Shown: piece by piece, positions 34,552-45,078 of the stretch
Layout of the letters: the number at the start of each line of letters is the position of its first letter
How positions within the stretch are numbered: position 1 is the stretch's first letter
From: Acidothermus sp.
GTDB taxonomy: Bacteria > Actinomycetota > Actinomycetes > Acidothermales > Acidothermaceae
Assembly: GCA_023512015.1 (NCBI GenBank)
Contig: JAIMAI010000017.1
Coordinates: forward strand, 1-47,342
Direction of reading: 5' to 3'
DNA: 47,342 nucleotides
Translations under genes and position numbers: made by a program
The notes under the pieces: model-generated
What the model was told of the DNA's origin: nothing
Database searches by the model: none
What the model saw: only the letters and a program-made list of their open reading frames with translations

Positions 34552-35382
34552 TCAAGCTTGCCCGACGCGGAACCGGGCGAATCGCACGACGCGCACCCCC
34601 GCTTCGTCGAGAACCTGCTGCACGGATTTCTTCGGGTCCTTGGCGAAAGCCTGCTCGCAGAGAACCGTGTCCTTGTAGAAGGCATTCACCCGACCTTCGA
34701 CGATCTTGGGAATGGCCTGCTCCGGCTTACCTTCTTCGCGTGCCGTCGCCTCGGCGATCCTCCGCTCGCTCTCGACCACCTCGGCCGGGACGTCGTCGCG
34801 GGTGAGGTAGGCGGGGGCGAATGCGGCGATGTGCTGGGCGACGTCCTTGCCCACCTCGGGCTGGGGGGCCGACAATTCCACGAGCACCCCGATCTGTGGG
34901 GGCAAGTCGGGGCTCGTCTTGTGCAGGTAACTCACCAAGCCTGCGCCGGTGAAGCGCGCCAAACGACCCAGTTCGATTTTTTCACCGAGGGCGGCGCTGT
35001 TCTCCTCGATGAGTTCGCGCACCGTCTTGCCGTCGACGGAAGCGTCGAGCAACCGATCGGGATCCGTGGTGTCGGTCGCCAAGGCGGCCTGCACGACGCT
35101 GCTTCCCAGTTGTTGGAAGCGTTCGCCCTTGGCGACGAAGTCGGTCTCGCACCGTACCTCGACGAGCACGCCGATACCGTCTTGGATCGCCGCTCCCACC
35201 AGTCCGTTGGCGGTCGTGCGTTCGGCGCGTTTCGCGACGTCCTTCGCCCCCTTGATGCGCAGCAGCTCGACGGCTTTGTCGAAATCGCCGTCCGCTTCCT
35301 CGAGGGCCTTCTTGCAGTCCATCATCCCCGCCGCGGTGATTTCCCGCAGGCGCTTCAGATCCGCAGTGGTGTACGCAGCCAT
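34552..35382 (-). CDS. tsf: Translation elongation factor Ts
   Basis: EF-Ts exchanges GDP for GTP on EF-Tu. The 276-residue protein has the N-terminal UBA-like domain ([19 protein letters not shown]), the core motif CETDFVAK and two dimerisation subdomains, the full length found in actinobacteria. The ATG at 35382 lies 105 nt after rpsB. The order rpsB-tsf is near universal. Confidence 0.97.
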   Translation of the reverse strand: MAAYTTADLKRLREITAAGMMDCKKALEEADGDFDKAVELLRIKGAKDVAKRAERTTANGLVGAAIQDGIGVLVEVRCETDFVAKGERFQQLGSSVVQAALATDTTDPDRLLDASVDGKTVRELIEENSAALGEKIELGRLARFTGAGLVSYLHKTSPDLPPQIGVLVELSAPQPEVGKDVAQHIAAFAPAYLTRDDVPAEVVESERRIAEATAREEGKPEQAIPKIVEGRVNAFYKDTVLCEQAFAKDPKKSVQQVLDEAGVRVVRFARFRVGQA

Positions 35383-35487
35383 TTCGTCCTCTTCGTCGTG
35401 CGATTCTCGGAATTCCTTCTTCGGCGGACATCTGCTATGGGGGACGCGCGGTCGGCATGCGCGCCGGGAAGCGTTGCGCAGGGCCGG

Positions 35488-36315
35488 TCAGGCGCCTACC
35501 TCGTCGACGTCCACCCCCTGACGGGCGAGCAGCTCACGCTCCCAGTCGGCGAGCGGTTCGTCGGCGCCGAGTTCGTGTCCCGGCGTGGGTTCGGTCTCAG
35601 GAGCACGTTCACCGACCCGCGCTGCGGCGCGCGCCATCAAGCCGTCGGCGACGGCATCCGCGATGACCCTGGTGAGCAGGCTCACCGAGCGAATGGCGTC
35701 GTCGTTGCCCGGGATGGGGTAATCGACTTCGTCGGGATCGCAATTGGTGTCGAGGATGGCGACCACCGGGATGCCGAGCTTGCGCGCCTCGTCGACCGCG
35801 ATGTGCTCCTTTTTGGTATCGACAATCCAGACCGCGCTAGGGAGCCGGGTCATGTCGCGAATGCCACCGAGGGTGCGTTCCAACTTCTCCTTCTCGCGTT
35901 GCAGGGCAAGCGCTTCTTTCTTCGTTGCTTGCCCGAACAGCGAGCCGTTCTGCTCCAGGAGTTCCAGCTCCTTCAACCGCTGGAGCCTCTTGTAAACCGT
36001 GGAGAAATTGGTGAGCATGCCGCCGAGCCAACGCTGGTTGACGTACGGCATCCCGACTCGGGTGGCTTGCTCGGCGATAGCCTGCTGAGCTTGCTTTTTG
36101 GTCCCCACGAAGAGCACGCTGCCGCCGCGGGCCACCGTGTCCTTGATGAATTCGTACGCGCGTTCGATGTACGACAAGGATTGCTGAAGATCGATGATGT
36201 AGATGCCGTTGCGCTCGGTGAAGATGTAGCGCTTCATCTTGGGGTTCCACCGGCGCGTCTGGTGACCGAAATGCACCCCCGCGCCGAGGAGTTCCTTCAT
36301 CGTGACGACGGCCAT
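35488..36315 (-). CDS. rpsB: 30S ribosomal protein S2
   Basis: The 275-residue product has [20 protein letters not shown] at its start, then [21 protein letters not shown] and [19 protein letters not shown], all diagnostic for S2. An acidic tail follows. The ATG at 36315 is preferred because the conserved sequence begins there and GGGAGGGAG lies upstream; the frame runs much further up without conserved sequence. It leads the tsf-pyrH-frr-cdsA gene run. Confidence 0.97.
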   Translation of the reverse strand: MAVVTMKELLGAGVHFGHQTRRWNPKMKRYIFTERNGIYIIDLQQSLSYIERAYEFIKDTVARGGSVLFVGTKKQAQQAIAEQATRVGMPYVNQRWLGGMLTNFSTVYKRLQRLKELELLEQNGSLFGQATKKEALALQREKEKLERTLGGIRDMTRLPSAVWIVDTKKEHIAVDEARKLGIPVVAILDTNCDPDEVDYPIPGNDDAIRSVSLLTRVIADAVADGLMARAAARVGERAPETEPTPGHELGADEPLADWERELLARQGVDVDEVGA

Positions 36316-36518
36316 GGCCGCTGCTCCCTCCCGGCGCCTGACCCGGCGCCTCCTCGGTTCCTCGTGACCGCCGGACGGCGGCCACCCTGACGCCCGACCT
36401 TGGCGTCCGTGGCGACGGACGCACCGAGGATGTGATGCCGACGGCATCTCGGGCGTGCGAAGTGGCCCGCGACGTGGCCGCCGACGAGCGGCGCCTCGTC
36501 GACGCGGGCCCCGGGCGC

Positions 36519-36524
36519 AGTGTA
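36519..36524 (-). promoter_or_regulatory. Candidate -10 box of the rpsB promoter
   Basis: TACACT on the minus strand lies about 205 bp before the rpsB ATG, within a GC-rich leader. The -35 region (TCGCGG at 17 bp) is poor, so the assignment is tentative. The tandem repeats at 36550-36629 lie directly upstream of it. Confidence 0.35.
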
Positions 36525-36549
36525 CGGGACGGCAGCGCATGCCGCGAGC

Positions 36550-36629
36550 CGAGGGTGATCCCTGCGCCGCGAGGGTGATTTCTTCGAGACGACCGTGACC
36601 CCTGCGCCGCGAGGGTGATCCCTTCATGT
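36550..36629. repeat. Four tandem 20-bp repeats in the rpsB / M23 peptidase intergenic region
   Basis: The gap 36316-36720 holds no gene. Within it four 20-bp units follow each other at 36550, 36570, 36590 and 36610, with the first unit reading CGAGGGTGATCCCTGCGCCG. The core AGGGTGATCCCT is itself a short palindrome (AGGG-TGAT-CCCT) and is exact in units 1 and 4. The period of two helical turns would place bound proteins on one face of the DNA. The rest of the gap shows only the rpsB leader, a GGTTG-TCCC-CAACC hairpin near 36640 and the peptidase ribosome site. Confidence 0.75.
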
Positions 36630-36720
36630 GCTCCCAGGTTGTCCCCAACCCCGCGCTCCGTGATGCACAGGGACCGGCTTCGCCAGCCCGCCGCATGCCT
36701 CTCGCCGAAAGGATGCCGAC

Positions 36721-37503
36721 ATGCCGTGCCGTGAGAGAAAACGGGCGACCACGCTCTTTGCGCTCGTCGTGCTGGCGTGCGCGACGGTGAGCGTTCTTGG
36801 GACGGCGGCATCCGCCCCCTCCGCACGCGCCGCCGAGCCAATCACGTCGCCCCTCGCGCACGTCGAAGTGATCCGCGGGTTCGCGCCGCCGACCCAGCCT
36901 TGGCTAGCCGGCCACCGAGGCGTCGATCTCGCCGCGAGGTCGGGCGAACCCGTGCTCGCGCCGGCCGACGGACGGATCGTCTTCGTCGGCCGGATCGCCG
37001 GTCGGGGTGTGGTCGTCGTCCAGGCGGGCGAGTTGCGGTTCACTTTCGAGCCGGTGAGGGCCACCGCACCCTCGGGGAAGGGAGTGAAACGCGGTGATCC
37101 CATCGCCGTGGTCGCGCAGGAAGCAGATCACTGCGGACCACCCGGTACGTGCCTGCACTGGGGGGTACTGCGGGCGGACACCTATCTCGACCCGCTTGCG
37201 CTGCTGGCCTGGGTGCGCCTGCTCCCCATATGGGGCGCCGCGCTCCCTGAAGGAGCCGCCCGAATGCCTGTTTCCAAAGAGGCGCTGCGCTCGCGCAACG
37301 AGACGCTCCGCTCGCCACCCTCTCGCGAGCCGACTACCGCGGTATTCGTCCGCCGAGCGGCGTCGGCTACAAGCCGTGCGTCACCCGGCGCAGAACCGAT
37401 CGACCATCGGGACGTCGGCCGGCACACCGTCCAAACACTGGCAGGGGTCTCCGCGGTCGGCTTGGTGATCACATTGCTGCGTTCGCGCCGCTACCGGAGC
37501 TGA
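36721..37503 (+). CDS. M23-family (LytM-like) secreted or membrane-linked peptidase
   Basis: A signal peptide (hydrophobic segment about 12-27, then [10 protein letters not shown]) precedes a LytM-type domain with HRGVDLAA (His and Asp zinc ligands) and CLHWGV in place of the usual HxH. A C-terminal hydrophobic stretch ([13 protein letters not shown]) followed by Arg residues may anchor it. The length is 260 aa. Family members cut peptidoglycan cross-bridges, or act as regulators when zinc ligands are lost. Actinobacterial M23 proteins are common between rpsB and whiG. The Cys in place of the first His makes full activity doubtful. Confidence 0.8.
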   Translation: MPCRERKRATTLFALVVLACATVSVLGTAASAPSARAAEPITSPLAHVEVIRGFAPPTQPWLAGHRGVDLAARSGEPVLAPADGRIVFVGRIAGRGVVVVQAGELRFTFEPVRATAPSGKGVKRGDPIAVVAQEADHCGPPGTCLHWGVLRADTYLDPLALLAWVRLLPIWGAALPEGAARMPVSKEALRSRNETLRSPPSREPTTAVFVRRAASATSRASPGAEPIDHRDVGRHTVQTLAGVSAVGLVITLLRSRRYRS

Positions 37504-37612
37504 GCGCAAGCATGCGGCGAATTCGACCCGACGATTCCACCGGCTCTGCCGAAGGACGGGGTTCGACCCTTACGCTGCGAGAGACCGCACCTGTCGGGCC
37601 GAGGTTCTCGCG

Positions 37613-40315
37613 ATGAGCCCCCTACCGTCGACGCCGCACGGCAATCGCTTCGATCACGCGGTCGAAGCGGGATCCGACACGCCCAAGGATCCCCCAAAGG
37701 CCGAGGTAGCCGACACGGTCCCGCTCACCCCACCCGCGAGCCTTTCGACGTCGAAGGAAAGCGCTGGTGCGAGCGACACCGGCGCCTCCGAACCGCATGG
37801 CCTCAGCACGGCCGAGGTCGCGGACCGCCGGGCTCGCGGCTTGATCAACCAGGGCGTCGAGCAGACCAGCCGTAGCGTGCTGGAAATCCTGCGTGCCAAC
37901 GTGTTCACCCGATTCAACGCACTCCTCGGCGCCCTCTTCGTGATCATTCTGATCGTCGGACCGATCCAAGATGGGCTGTTCGGGATCGTCCTCGTGGTCA
38001 ACACCGCGATCGGGGTTTTCCAGGAGCTGCGGGCAAAACGCACCCTCGACCGGCTCGCCGTAGTCACCGCGCCGCGGGTCACGGTGCGCCGGGACGGCGC
38101 ATCACACTCGATCCCCGCCCGCGAAGTCGTCGCGGACGAGGTCATCGAACTCCGAACCGGCGAACAGATCGTCGTGGACGGCGAAGTGGTCACCACCGAT
38201 GGGCTGGAAGTCGACGAGTCCCTGCTCACCGGCGAATCCGATCCGGTGGCCAAGCGGCCAGGCGACCGCGTCTTGTCCGGCAGCTTCGTCGTCGCCGGGG
38301 CGGGCATCATGCGCGCGACCGAGGTCGGTGCGGCCTCCTACGGTGCCCGGCTGGCCGCTGAGGCTCGCCGCTTCACCCTGGTGCGCTCGGAACTCCGTGA
38401 CGGCACGAACCGCATCCTCCGCGTGATCACCTGGGTGCTGGTGCCGGTCGCTGTGTTGCTCGCGTGGAGCCAACTGGTCCACAACCACAACCTGCCGGAC
38501 GCCATCCGTGGTTCGGTGGCCGGAACCGTGACCATGGTGCCCGAAGGTTTGGTGCTGCTGACCAGCATCGCGTTCGCGATGGGGGTGATCCGCCTGGCGG
38601 CGCGGCGGGTCGTCGTCCGCGAATTGCCGGCGGTCGAGGGTCTCGCGCGGATCGACGTTCTGTGTATCGACAAGACCGGTACCCTCACCACCGGCAAATT
38701 GCGGCTCGAAGATCTGCGGCTCCTGGGGAACGCAGACGCCGCGGAGAGTTGGACGGCGCTGGCCGCCCTGGTCCGTAGCGACCACAGCCCCAACGCGACG
38801 ATCGAGGCCATTCGAGTCGCCGCCGAAGAGCGCCCGGAAGGGCAGAACGCGACGAGTTGGAACGCCCGCTCCGTGCTCGCTTTTTCCTCCGCCCGTAAAT
38901 TCTCCGGTGCGGATTTCGGCGAGCGGGGCGTCTGGCTGCTCGGCGCCCCCGACGTGCTGCTGCGGAACGGGGACGGTCCTGCCGCGCGCGAGGCGGGGGC
39001 CGCGGTGGAAGAGCTGGCCGAAACCGGTCGGCGAACGCTGCTGCTGGCACGAGCGCAACATCTGCCGCTGCGTTCGCCAGAATTCGCAGCAAACGCAGAC
39101 GGTGTGCTCGCCGACCACGGTCCCCTGACGCCGGTCGCCATCGTCGTCCTCCGCGATGAATTGCGGGAAGACGCGGCCGACACCCTCGCTTACCTCGCGT
39201 CCGAGGGGGTCCGCGTCAAGGTCATCTCAGGTGATCATCCTCGCACCGTGGAAGCGATCGCACGCCAACTCGCCCTGGCGGATTTGGGCGAAGCAGTGGA
39301 CGCCCGAACGCTGCCCTCCACCGACGGGGAGGAATTGCGGGCCGCGGTGGAAAAGGCCTCCATCTTCGGACGGGTCACTCCGCACCAGAAACGCGCCATG
39401 GTGAAGGCGCTGCAGGCGCAGGGTCACATCGTCGCAATGACCGGGGACGGCGTCAACGACGTCCTCGCTCTCAAGGACGCCGACCTCGGGGTCGCGATGG
39501 GGTCCGGTACGGCGGCCACCCGAGGCGTTGCCCAGCTGGTCCTCCTGGACAACGCCTTCAGCGCCCTCCCTGCGGTGATTGCGGAAGGACGCCGGGTCAT
39601 TGCGAACGTCGAACGGGTAGCCAACTTGTTCCTGACCAAGACCGTCTACGCGACGGTGCTCGCCCTCACGGTCGGCGTCGTGCAATTGCCGTTCCCTTTC
39701 CTGCCCCGACACCTGACCCTGGTCAGCGGGCTCACCATCGGGATCCCGAGTTTCTTCCTCGCACTCGCCCCGAATGCCACGCGGGCCCGCTCCGGTTTCG
39801 TCGGCAGGGTGTTGCGTTTCGCCGTCCCCGCGGGACTGGTGGCCGCCGCCGCGACGTTCGGCGCGTATTCACTCGCGCGCTCCGAGCCCACGACCACGTT
39901 GGAGGAAGCCCGTACCGTTGCCACGCTCGTCCTCGCGGGCATTGGGCTGTGGATTTTGTCGATCCTGGCCCGCCCGGCTACCCGGCCCCGCCAGTGGCTG
40001 GTCGCATCGATGATCGGTCTGTTGGTATTGGCGCTCGTCGTGCCGTGGAGCCGATCCTTCTTCGCTCTCGAACTCCCCCGTCCGGTGCTGTGGCTCGCCG
40101 GCGTAGGAGTCGCCGGTCTCGCGGGATTGGTACTCGAAGCGGGTTGGCTCGCCGCGGGCTCGATCCAGGTGGTGGTGCGCGCCCGGCCCTGGCAGACCGC
40201 GCTCTCCGAATTGCCGGCACGCCTCCACCAATGGCGGGAGCGACAACGTGCTTTCAAGAACCGACCTCCGGCCGACGAAAGGAGTCGGGGTCGACGACGT
40301 CTGATACGTCGTTGA
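37613..40315 (+). CDS. ctpE: P-type cation ATPase, CtpE-like
   Basis: This 900-residue P-type ATPase shows TGES (actuator domain), the phosphorylated Asp in DKTGTLT, GDGVNDV (P domain) and VPEGL in membrane helix 4. The match to mycobacterial CtpE (FTRFNALLG, LRNG-like ELRDGTNRIL, NLFLTKTVYA) is strong along the whole core. CtpE has been linked to calcium uptake; that role is inferred here. A Pro/Thr/Ser-rich N-terminal tail of about 60 residues is extra. It ends facing whiG, with 72 nt between the stops, and no clear terminator hairpin is seen there. Confidence 0.88.
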   Translation: MSPLPSTPHGNRFDHAVEAGSDTPKDPPKAEVADTVPLTPPASLSTSKESAGASDTGASEPHGLSTAEVADRRARGLINQGVEQTSRSVLEILRANVFTRFNALLGALFVIILIVGPIQDGLFGIVLVVNTAIGVFQELRAKRTLDRLAVVTAPRVTVRRDGASHSIPAREVVADEVIELRTGEQIVVDGEVVTTDGLEVDESLLTGESDPVAKRPGDRVLSGSFVVAGAGIMRATEVGAASYGARLAAEARRFTLVRSELRDGTNRILRVITWVLVPVAVLLAWSQLVHNHNLPDAIRGSVAGTVTMVPEGLVLLTSIAFAMGVIRLAARRVVVRELPAVEGLARIDVLCIDKTGTLTTGKLRLEDLRLLGNADAAESWTALAALVRSDHSPNATIEAIRVAAEERPEGQNATSWNARSVLAFSSARKFSGADFGERGVWLLGAPDVLLRNGDGPAAREAGAAVEELAETGRRTLLLARAQHLPLRSPEFAANADGVLADHGPLTPVAIVVLRDELREDAADTLAYLASEGVRVKVISGDHPRTVEAIARQLALADLGEAVDARTLPSTDGEELRAAVEKASIFGRVTPHQKRAMVKALQAQGHIVAMTGDGVNDVLALKDADLGVAMGSGTAATRGVAQLVLLDNAFSALPAVIAEGRRVIANVERVANLFLTKTVYATVLALTVGVVQLPFPFLPRHLTLVSGLTIGIPSFFLALAPNATRARSGFVGRVLRFAVPAGLVAAAATFGAYSLARSEPTTTLEEARTVATLVLAGIGLWILSILARPATRPRQWLVASMIGLLVLALVVPWSRSFFALELPRPVLWLAGVGVAGLAGLVLEAGWLAAGSIQVVVRARPWQTALSELPARLHQWRERQRAFKNRPPADERSRGRRRLIRR

Positions 40316-40387
40316 CGTCACCGGGCACGAACGCGTGGGAAACGGTTCGGCAGGCCTGCGCGTTGAAGTATAAAAGCTGTTGCCGCC

Positions 40388-41383
40388 TCAGTCGCCGGTC
40401 TGCTCGGCCAGTTTCGCTCGAAGCTGGAGCACCGCTTTGGTGTGCATCTGACAGATTCGGCTCTCGGTGACGCCGAGCACCTGTCCGATCTCGGCGAGGG
40501 TCAACCCTTCGTAGTAATACAGGGTGATGACGATTTTTTCCCTTTCGGGAAGGGCGTTGATGGCACGGGAGAGCAAATACTTGGTCTCTTCGGTTTCGAA
40601 CGCCTCGACCGGATCCTCGGCTCGGGTGTCTTCCAGGGTGTCCACCAAGGAGAGGCGGTCGCCGCGATCACTTCCCACATTGAGCAGCTCGTCGAGTGCG
40701 ATGACGTTGACGAAGGAGACTTGACTGAAAATGGTGTGCAGTTCGTCGAGCGAGATGCCGAGTTCCTCGGCGACCTCTGCTTCGGTCGGCGTTCGATGCA
40801 ATTTGTGTTCGAGAGCGGCGTAGGCCTTTTCGACCTCGCGGGCCTTGTACCGAACGGACCGCGGGATCCAGTCGATGGCCCGGAGTTCGTCGATGATGGC
40901 ACCCTTGATCCGATTGATGGCATAGGTCTCGAATTTGATGGATCGGTCGAGGTCGAATTTCTCGATGGCGTCGATGAGGCCGAAGATGCCGTACGAAACC
41001 AGATCCGCTTGCTCGATGTTCGGTGGCAACCCGACCCCGACTCGACCGGCTACGTACTTCACCAGCGGCGAATAGTGCAAGATCAGACGTTCGCGTAGCT
41101 CCGGGTCGCCGGTCTCCTTGAACCGCCGCCACAATTCCTGAAGCGCCTCTTCGGCATCGCGCTTCGCGGCATCCTCGGCGTCGCGCTTCGCGGCCTCCTC
41201 GGCCGCACGCAGATGCTCCAGATCCTCCGCGTCTCCCATCTCACCGCCGCTATTCGTCGTCCCCAAGTCCGCTTCGCTCGGCTGCCCGCTCCCGAAACTT
41301 TTCAGGTCGGCGCCGGTCGAACTGGGTCGCGCGCCGCCCTGGCCCGTCGCGACGCCGTCAGGCTCGGGGATGCGCGCGGTCAT
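40388..41383 (-). CDS. whiG: RNA polymerase sigma factor, WhiG/FliA family
   Basis: This sigma factor contains region 1.2-2 ([35 protein letters not shown]), region 3 ([16 protein letters not shown]) and region 4 ([31 protein letters not shown]). It closely matches Streptomyces WhiG, which directs early sporulation genes; FliA relatives direct flagellar genes. The 331-residue form has an N-terminal extension with a repeated KRDAE heptad-like stretch. If translation starts at an internal ATG (41239), the length would be nearer the usual 280. The start at 41383 lies within the xerC 3' end. Confidence 0.93.
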   Translation of the reverse strand: MTARIPEPDGVATGQGGARPSSTGADLKSFGSGQPSEADLGTTNSGGEMGDAEDLEHLRAAEEAAKRDAEDAAKRDAEEALQELWRRFKETGDPELRERLILHYSPLVKYVAGRVGVGLPPNIEQADLVSYGIFGLIDAIEKFDLDRSIKFETYAINRIKGAIIDELRAIDWIPRSVRYKAREVEKAYAALEHKLHRTPTEAEVAEELGISLDELHTIFSQVSFVNVIALDELLNVGSDRGDRLSLVDTLEDTRAEDPVEAFETEETKYLLSRAINALPEREKIVITLYYYEGLTLAEIGQVLGVTESRICQMHTKAVLQLRAKLAEQTGD

Positions 41384-42338
41384 ACGTTGCCCTCAACCGA
41401 TCGATCGACACGTGCGTGTACAGCTGCGTCGTAGCGAGCCTAGCGTGACCAAGTATCTCCTGCACGCTTCGCAGATCCGCGCCGCCTTCGAGCAGGTGGG
41501 TCGCGGCGCTGTGGCGCAGACCGTGCGGTCCGATGTCGGCCGCCCCTTCCACCCCCCGCACCGCGTGGTGCACGACCCGGCGTACTTCGCGGGGATCGAT
41601 CCTGCGACCCCGAAGGCCCAGGAACAGCGCGGTGCCACTCCCCGACCCCGCCAGTAGGGGTCGGCCCTCGGCCACCCAGCGATCCACGGCTACCAGTGCC
41701 GGGACGCCGACCGGGACGGTCCGTTCCTTGTTCCCTTTGCCGAGTACCCGAACGAGTCGTCGGACACGGTCCACGTCGTCCAGATCGAGCCCGACCAGCT
41801 CCCCGACCCGTATGCCGGTGGCGTAGAGGAGTTCGAGGATGGCGACGTTGCGGAGAGCGCGCGCACGAGCCAATCGAGAGTCGGTCGTGGTCGGCTCATC
41901 GGACCCGTGGGTCTCGCTGCCCTCCGAACCAGGGATGACCGCCGCCCGATCGAGCAGGGCGCGCGCCTGTTCCTGGGTCAGGACTTGCGGAAGGGGGCGG
42001 ACGACTCTGGGAGTCGCCAGCCGCAGTCCCGGATCTTGGAGGATCCAGCCGCGTTTCACGCAGTAGGCGGTGAAAACCCGCGCCGCAGCGGTACGCCGGG
42101 CAATCGTCGTGCGGGCCTTTCCGAGGCTGTCGAGTTTGGCGAGCCAACTGCGTAACACGTTGATCGAAAGCATCGACGGCGTGGAGCAGCCGAGCCTCGA
42201 CGCGTGATCTACAAGATTTCGAAGATCTGCAAGGTAGGCGGCGACCGTCCGCGCCGACACCGCCCGTTCGTACCTCAGGTGGTGGGCGAACGCATCGATC
42301 GCCTCGGCAAAGGTCGGCTCCGCCACCTGGGTGGTCAC
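41358..42338 (-). CDS. xerC: Tyrosine recombinase XerC
   Basis: The N-terminal SAM-like domain ([19 protein letters not shown]) is followed by the catalytic domain with the Arg of [11 protein letters not shown], the [15 protein letters not shown] box (His and Arg), [14 protein letters not shown] (His) and the Tyr nucleophile. XerC/XerD resolve chromosome dimers at dif. About 326 residues. The GTG at 42338 has no ribosome site; TATCTT 8 nt before it suggests a leaderless mRNA. A 20-residue Ser/Thr-rich insert lies before the catalytic Arg. It sits in its usual actinobacterial place between dprA and whiG. Confidence 0.9.
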   Translation of the reverse strand: MTTQVAEPTFAEAIDAFAHHLRYERAVSARTVAAYLADLRNLVDHASRLGCSTPSMLSINVLRSWLAKLDSLGKARTTIARRTAAARVFTAYCVKRGWILQDPGLRLATPRVVRPLPQVLTQEQARALLDRAAVIPGSEGSETHGSDEPTTTDSRLARARALRNVAILELLYATGIRVGELVGLDLDDVDRVRRLVRVLGKGNKERTVPVGVPALVAVDRWVAEGRPLLAGSGSGTALFLGLRGRRIDPREVRRVVHHAVRGVEGAADIGPHGLRHSAATHLLEGGADLRSVQEILGHARLATTQLYTHVSIDRLRATYDRAHPRA

Positions 42339-42394
42339 AACCGCTGAAGATACCCGGCGTGCGGGTCGTCGGCTGCCGCATCGCGCAGATTTGG

Positions 42395-43552
42395 TCAGCG
42401 GACCACCCGCCACCCGTCGTCGATCCGTTCCACGAATCCTCCGGCGGCAAGGGTGCCGAGAGCCCGCAAGACGTCGGAGACCGCAAGACCCGCAGCCACC
42501 GCAATGCTCGCCGGACCCGCGGCGCGGCGAACCGGAACCGCGTCCAGCACCCGCGTGGCAAGCGGATCGAGCTGGTCACGCGGTCGCATCGGGCCCACCT
42601 GCTCGGACTCGGCCGAGGTCCCCAATGGACCGACGAGCTCGAGAACCTCGGCGGCGCCCGTGACGCAGACGACGTCCGGTTCCCGCAAAAGGGCATTGCT
42701 CCCAGCGGAAAGAGCCGACGTCACCGGCCCGGGCACGGCCATGACGTGGCGGCCGAGCTCGCGAGCACGATTGGCGGTGTTGAGCGAACCACTGCGGGCG
42801 GCCGCCTCGACGACGACGGTGCCGCGGGTCAGGGCCGCGATCACGCGATTGCGGACGAGAAACCGGTAGCGCATAGGCGCCGACCCCGGCGGCCACTCGC
42901 TCACAATCAACCCAGATTCGCGAATCCGCGCCAGCAAGGAGACATGCCCGCGGGGATAGGGGACGTCGACGCCACCGGCGAGGACGGCCACGGTCGGCCC
43001 ACCCCCGACGAGCGCTCCGCGGTGCGCGGCACCATCGATGCCGTACGCGGCACCGCTCACGACGCACCAGCCACGCTCGGCGAGTTCCCTGGCGAGTTCC
43101 GTCGCAACGTATACGCCGTAAGGGGTGGCGTCGCGGGAACCCACGACGGCGACCCCCCGCCGAGCGAGATCGGCCAAATGGGGCTGTCCCCAGACCCAAA
43201 GGCCGAGAGGCGGCGCTGCGTACCCTCCGCCGATGTGGACGAGATCGTCGAGAACTTCCGGCCACTCGTCGTCGCCGGGGACGAGAAAACGCCCACCCAG
43301 CCGCACGATCGCAGCCAGATCGGCCTCCGGATGCGCGTGGGGAAGCCGAGCCTGCCAGTGAGTGGCCGCCTTCGTCGTCAGGCGCCCGGTGCGCAGGTCC
43401 TCGACGATCTCTGACGCCGAGTACCGCGAGAGGAGCTGCGCCAACGCGAGGTCGCCGGGCTCGGTGATCCGTGACAGAAGAGCTCGCGCCAATCGATCGG
43501 TTTCGCGATCAACGTCGGATTTTCGCGTCTGCGGCTGCGGGCCCGCGCTCAT
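42395..43552 (-). CDS. dprA: DNA-processing protein DprA
   Basis: The Rossmann-like DprA core is evident: VVGSRDATPYG, SGAAYGIDGAAHRGAL, AVLAGGVDVPYPRGH, RNRVIAALTRGTVVVEAAARSG and PGPVTS. A helical N-terminal domain and a C-terminal winged-helix domain flank it. The length is about 385 aa. DprA protects incoming single-stranded DNA and loads RecA during transformation. The ATG at 43552 overlaps the comM stop (ATGA); a GTG at 43561 is the alternative start. Confidence 0.94.
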   Translation of the reverse strand: MSAGPQPQTRKSDVDRETDRLARALLSRITEPGDLALAQLLSRYSASEIVEDLRTGRLTTKAATHWQARLPHAHPEADLAAIVRLGGRFLVPGDDEWPEVLDDLVHIGGGYAAPPLGLWVWGQPHLADLARRGVAVVGSRDATPYGVYVATELARELAERGWCVVSGAAYGIDGAAHRGALVGGGPTVAVLAGGVDVPYPRGHVSLLARIRESGLIVSEWPPGSAPMRYRFLVRNRVIAALTRGTVVVEAAARSGSLNTANRARELGRHVMAVPGPVTSALSAGSNALLREPDVVCVTGAAEVLELVGPLGTSAESEQVGPMRPRDQLDPLATRVLDAVPVRRAAGPASIAVAAGLAVSDVLRALGTLAAGGFVERIDDGWRVVR

Positions 43553-45078
43553 CCCGGACACCCCATCCTCAGGTACAGCGCTTCGTCGATCTGCTCACGG
43601 CCTGGGCGAGGGAGGTCGGCGAGATCGGCGAGGGTCCAGGCCAATCGGAAGATGCGATCCAATCCGCGGGCGCTCAGTCGGCCTGCGTCCAAGGCCCGTT
43701 CCGCCGAGGCCAAGGCGGCGCGGCCCAGCGGCCAACGTTCGCGCAGCACCGGCCCGGGCACCTCGGCGTTCGACCGCCACGGGGTGTCGGCGAGCCGTTC
43801 GGCTGCGCGTTGGCGGGCGAGGGCCACGCGTTTGGCCACCACCTCGGTGCTCTCGGCGCTCTGTCGATCGGCGAGAAGCTCCGTGCGGCTCACCGGATCC
43901 ATCCGAATTTGGATGTCCACCCGGTCGAGCAGCGGACCCGAGAGCCGGCCGAGGTACCGCCGCCGCGTCGACGGGCTGCACGTACAGGACCGAGCGGGTG
44001 CCGAGGCCGCGCAGGGGCACGGATTGGCCGCGAGGACGAGAAGGAAGCGTGCCGGATAAGTGGCGGTTCCTCCGGAGCGGGCGAGGCTGACCTGTCCGGA
44101 CTCCAGCGGCTGGCGCAGCGCGTCGAGCGCGGCGGTCGGGAATTCAGGTGCCTCGTCGAGGAACAGCACCCCACGGTGGGCGAGCGAGATCTGGCCCGGA
44201 CGGGCGACCCTGCTCCCTCCTCCGATCAACGCCGCGACGGACGCCGAGTGGTGCGGGTCGCGGAACGGGGGCCGGGTGATGAGGCTCGCAGCGGCGGGCA
44301 GCAGCCCGGCTACCGAGTGAATCGCAGTGACTTCCAACGCCTCCCGGTGTTCGAGGTCGGGAAGCAGGCCCGGCAGACGTGCCGCGAGCATGGTCTTTCC
44401 GGTCCCGGGATCCCCGAGGAGGAAGAGGTGGTGACCCCCGGCGGCGGCGACCTCTACCGCACGCCGACCGGTCGGCTGCCCGAGCACGTCGGCGAGATCG
44501 AGTCGAGCCGAGCCGTCACCGAGCGGGGCCATGGTCGGCGTCCGAGGCGCGGCGGGCCGAGGGGGCGTACCCCGGCGGAGCGCCTCGATGGTCTCGCCAA
44601 GCGAACCGACCCCCCAGACCTCGGCTCCGGGGACGAGCATCGCTTCACAGGCGTTGGCGTCGGCGACCACCACCCGGGCCTGACCTGCCTCCACGGCGGT
44701 GAGGACGGCGGGTAACACCCCGCGGATCGGTCGCACCGCGCCGTCCAAGCCGAGTTCTCCGAGGAACACGCAGGCGCGCGCGGCGTCGGCCGGAATGGCG
44801 CCGGAAGCCGCGAGAACGGCGACGGCCATCGCCAGATCGAAACCGGATCCGTGTTTGGGAAGGTCGGCCGGAGCCAATCCGAGGGTGATGCGATGCGGAG
44901 GCCAGCGCTCCCCCGAATTGAGGATCGCGGCCCGTACCCGGTCGCGCGCCTCGGAGAGCGCGGCGTCGGGAAGACCGACCAAGGTGAATCCCGGCAATCC
45001 GGGAGCCAGATCGGCTTCGACGGCAACGAGATGTCCGGTGAGCCCGGTCAGGGTCACCGACCAGGTGCGGGCCACCAT
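43549..45078 (-). CDS. comM: ComM / YifB-family Mg-chelatase-like AAA+ ATPase
   Basis: This 509-residue protein has the N-terminal Lon-like S16 fold (LPGFTLVGLPDAALSEARDR, GLAPADLPKHGSGFDLAMA) and the AAA+ module with Walker A LGDPGTGKTM and Walker B FLDEAPEF. ANPCPC marks a YifB-type zinc loop. ComM is a hexameric helicase that helps integrate transforming DNA. The ATG at 45078 shares its A with the yraN stop (TGATG). It belongs to the yraN-comM-dprA cluster. Confidence 0.95.
   Translation of the reverse strand: MVARTWSVTLTGLTGHLVAVEADLAPGLPGFTLVGLPDAALSEARDRVRAAILNSGERWPPHRITLGLAPADLPKHGSGFDLAMAVAVLAASGAIPADAARACVFLGELGLDGAVRPIRGVLPAVLTAVEAGQARVVVADANACEAMLVPGAEVWGVGSLGETIEALRRGTPPRPAAPRTPTMAPLGDGSARLDLADVLGQPTGRRAVEVAAAGGHHLFLLGDPGTGKTMLAARLPGLLPDLEHREALEVTAIHSVAGLLPAAASLITRPPFRDPHHSASVAALIGGGSRVARPGQISLAHRGVLFLDEAPEFPTAALDALRQPLESGQVSLARSGGTATYPARFLLVLAANPCPCAASAPARSCTCSPSTRRRYLGRLSGPLLDRVDIQIRMDPVSRTELLADRQSAESTEVVAKRVALARQRAAERLADTPWRSNAEVPGPVLRERWPLGRAALASAERALDAGRLSARGLDRIFRLAWTLADLADLPRPGREQIDEALYLRMGCPG

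Noticed and set aside
34558..36390. Plus-strand frame of 610 aa over tsf and rpsB
   Set aside because: It is antisense to two highly conserved translation genes and has no independent support.
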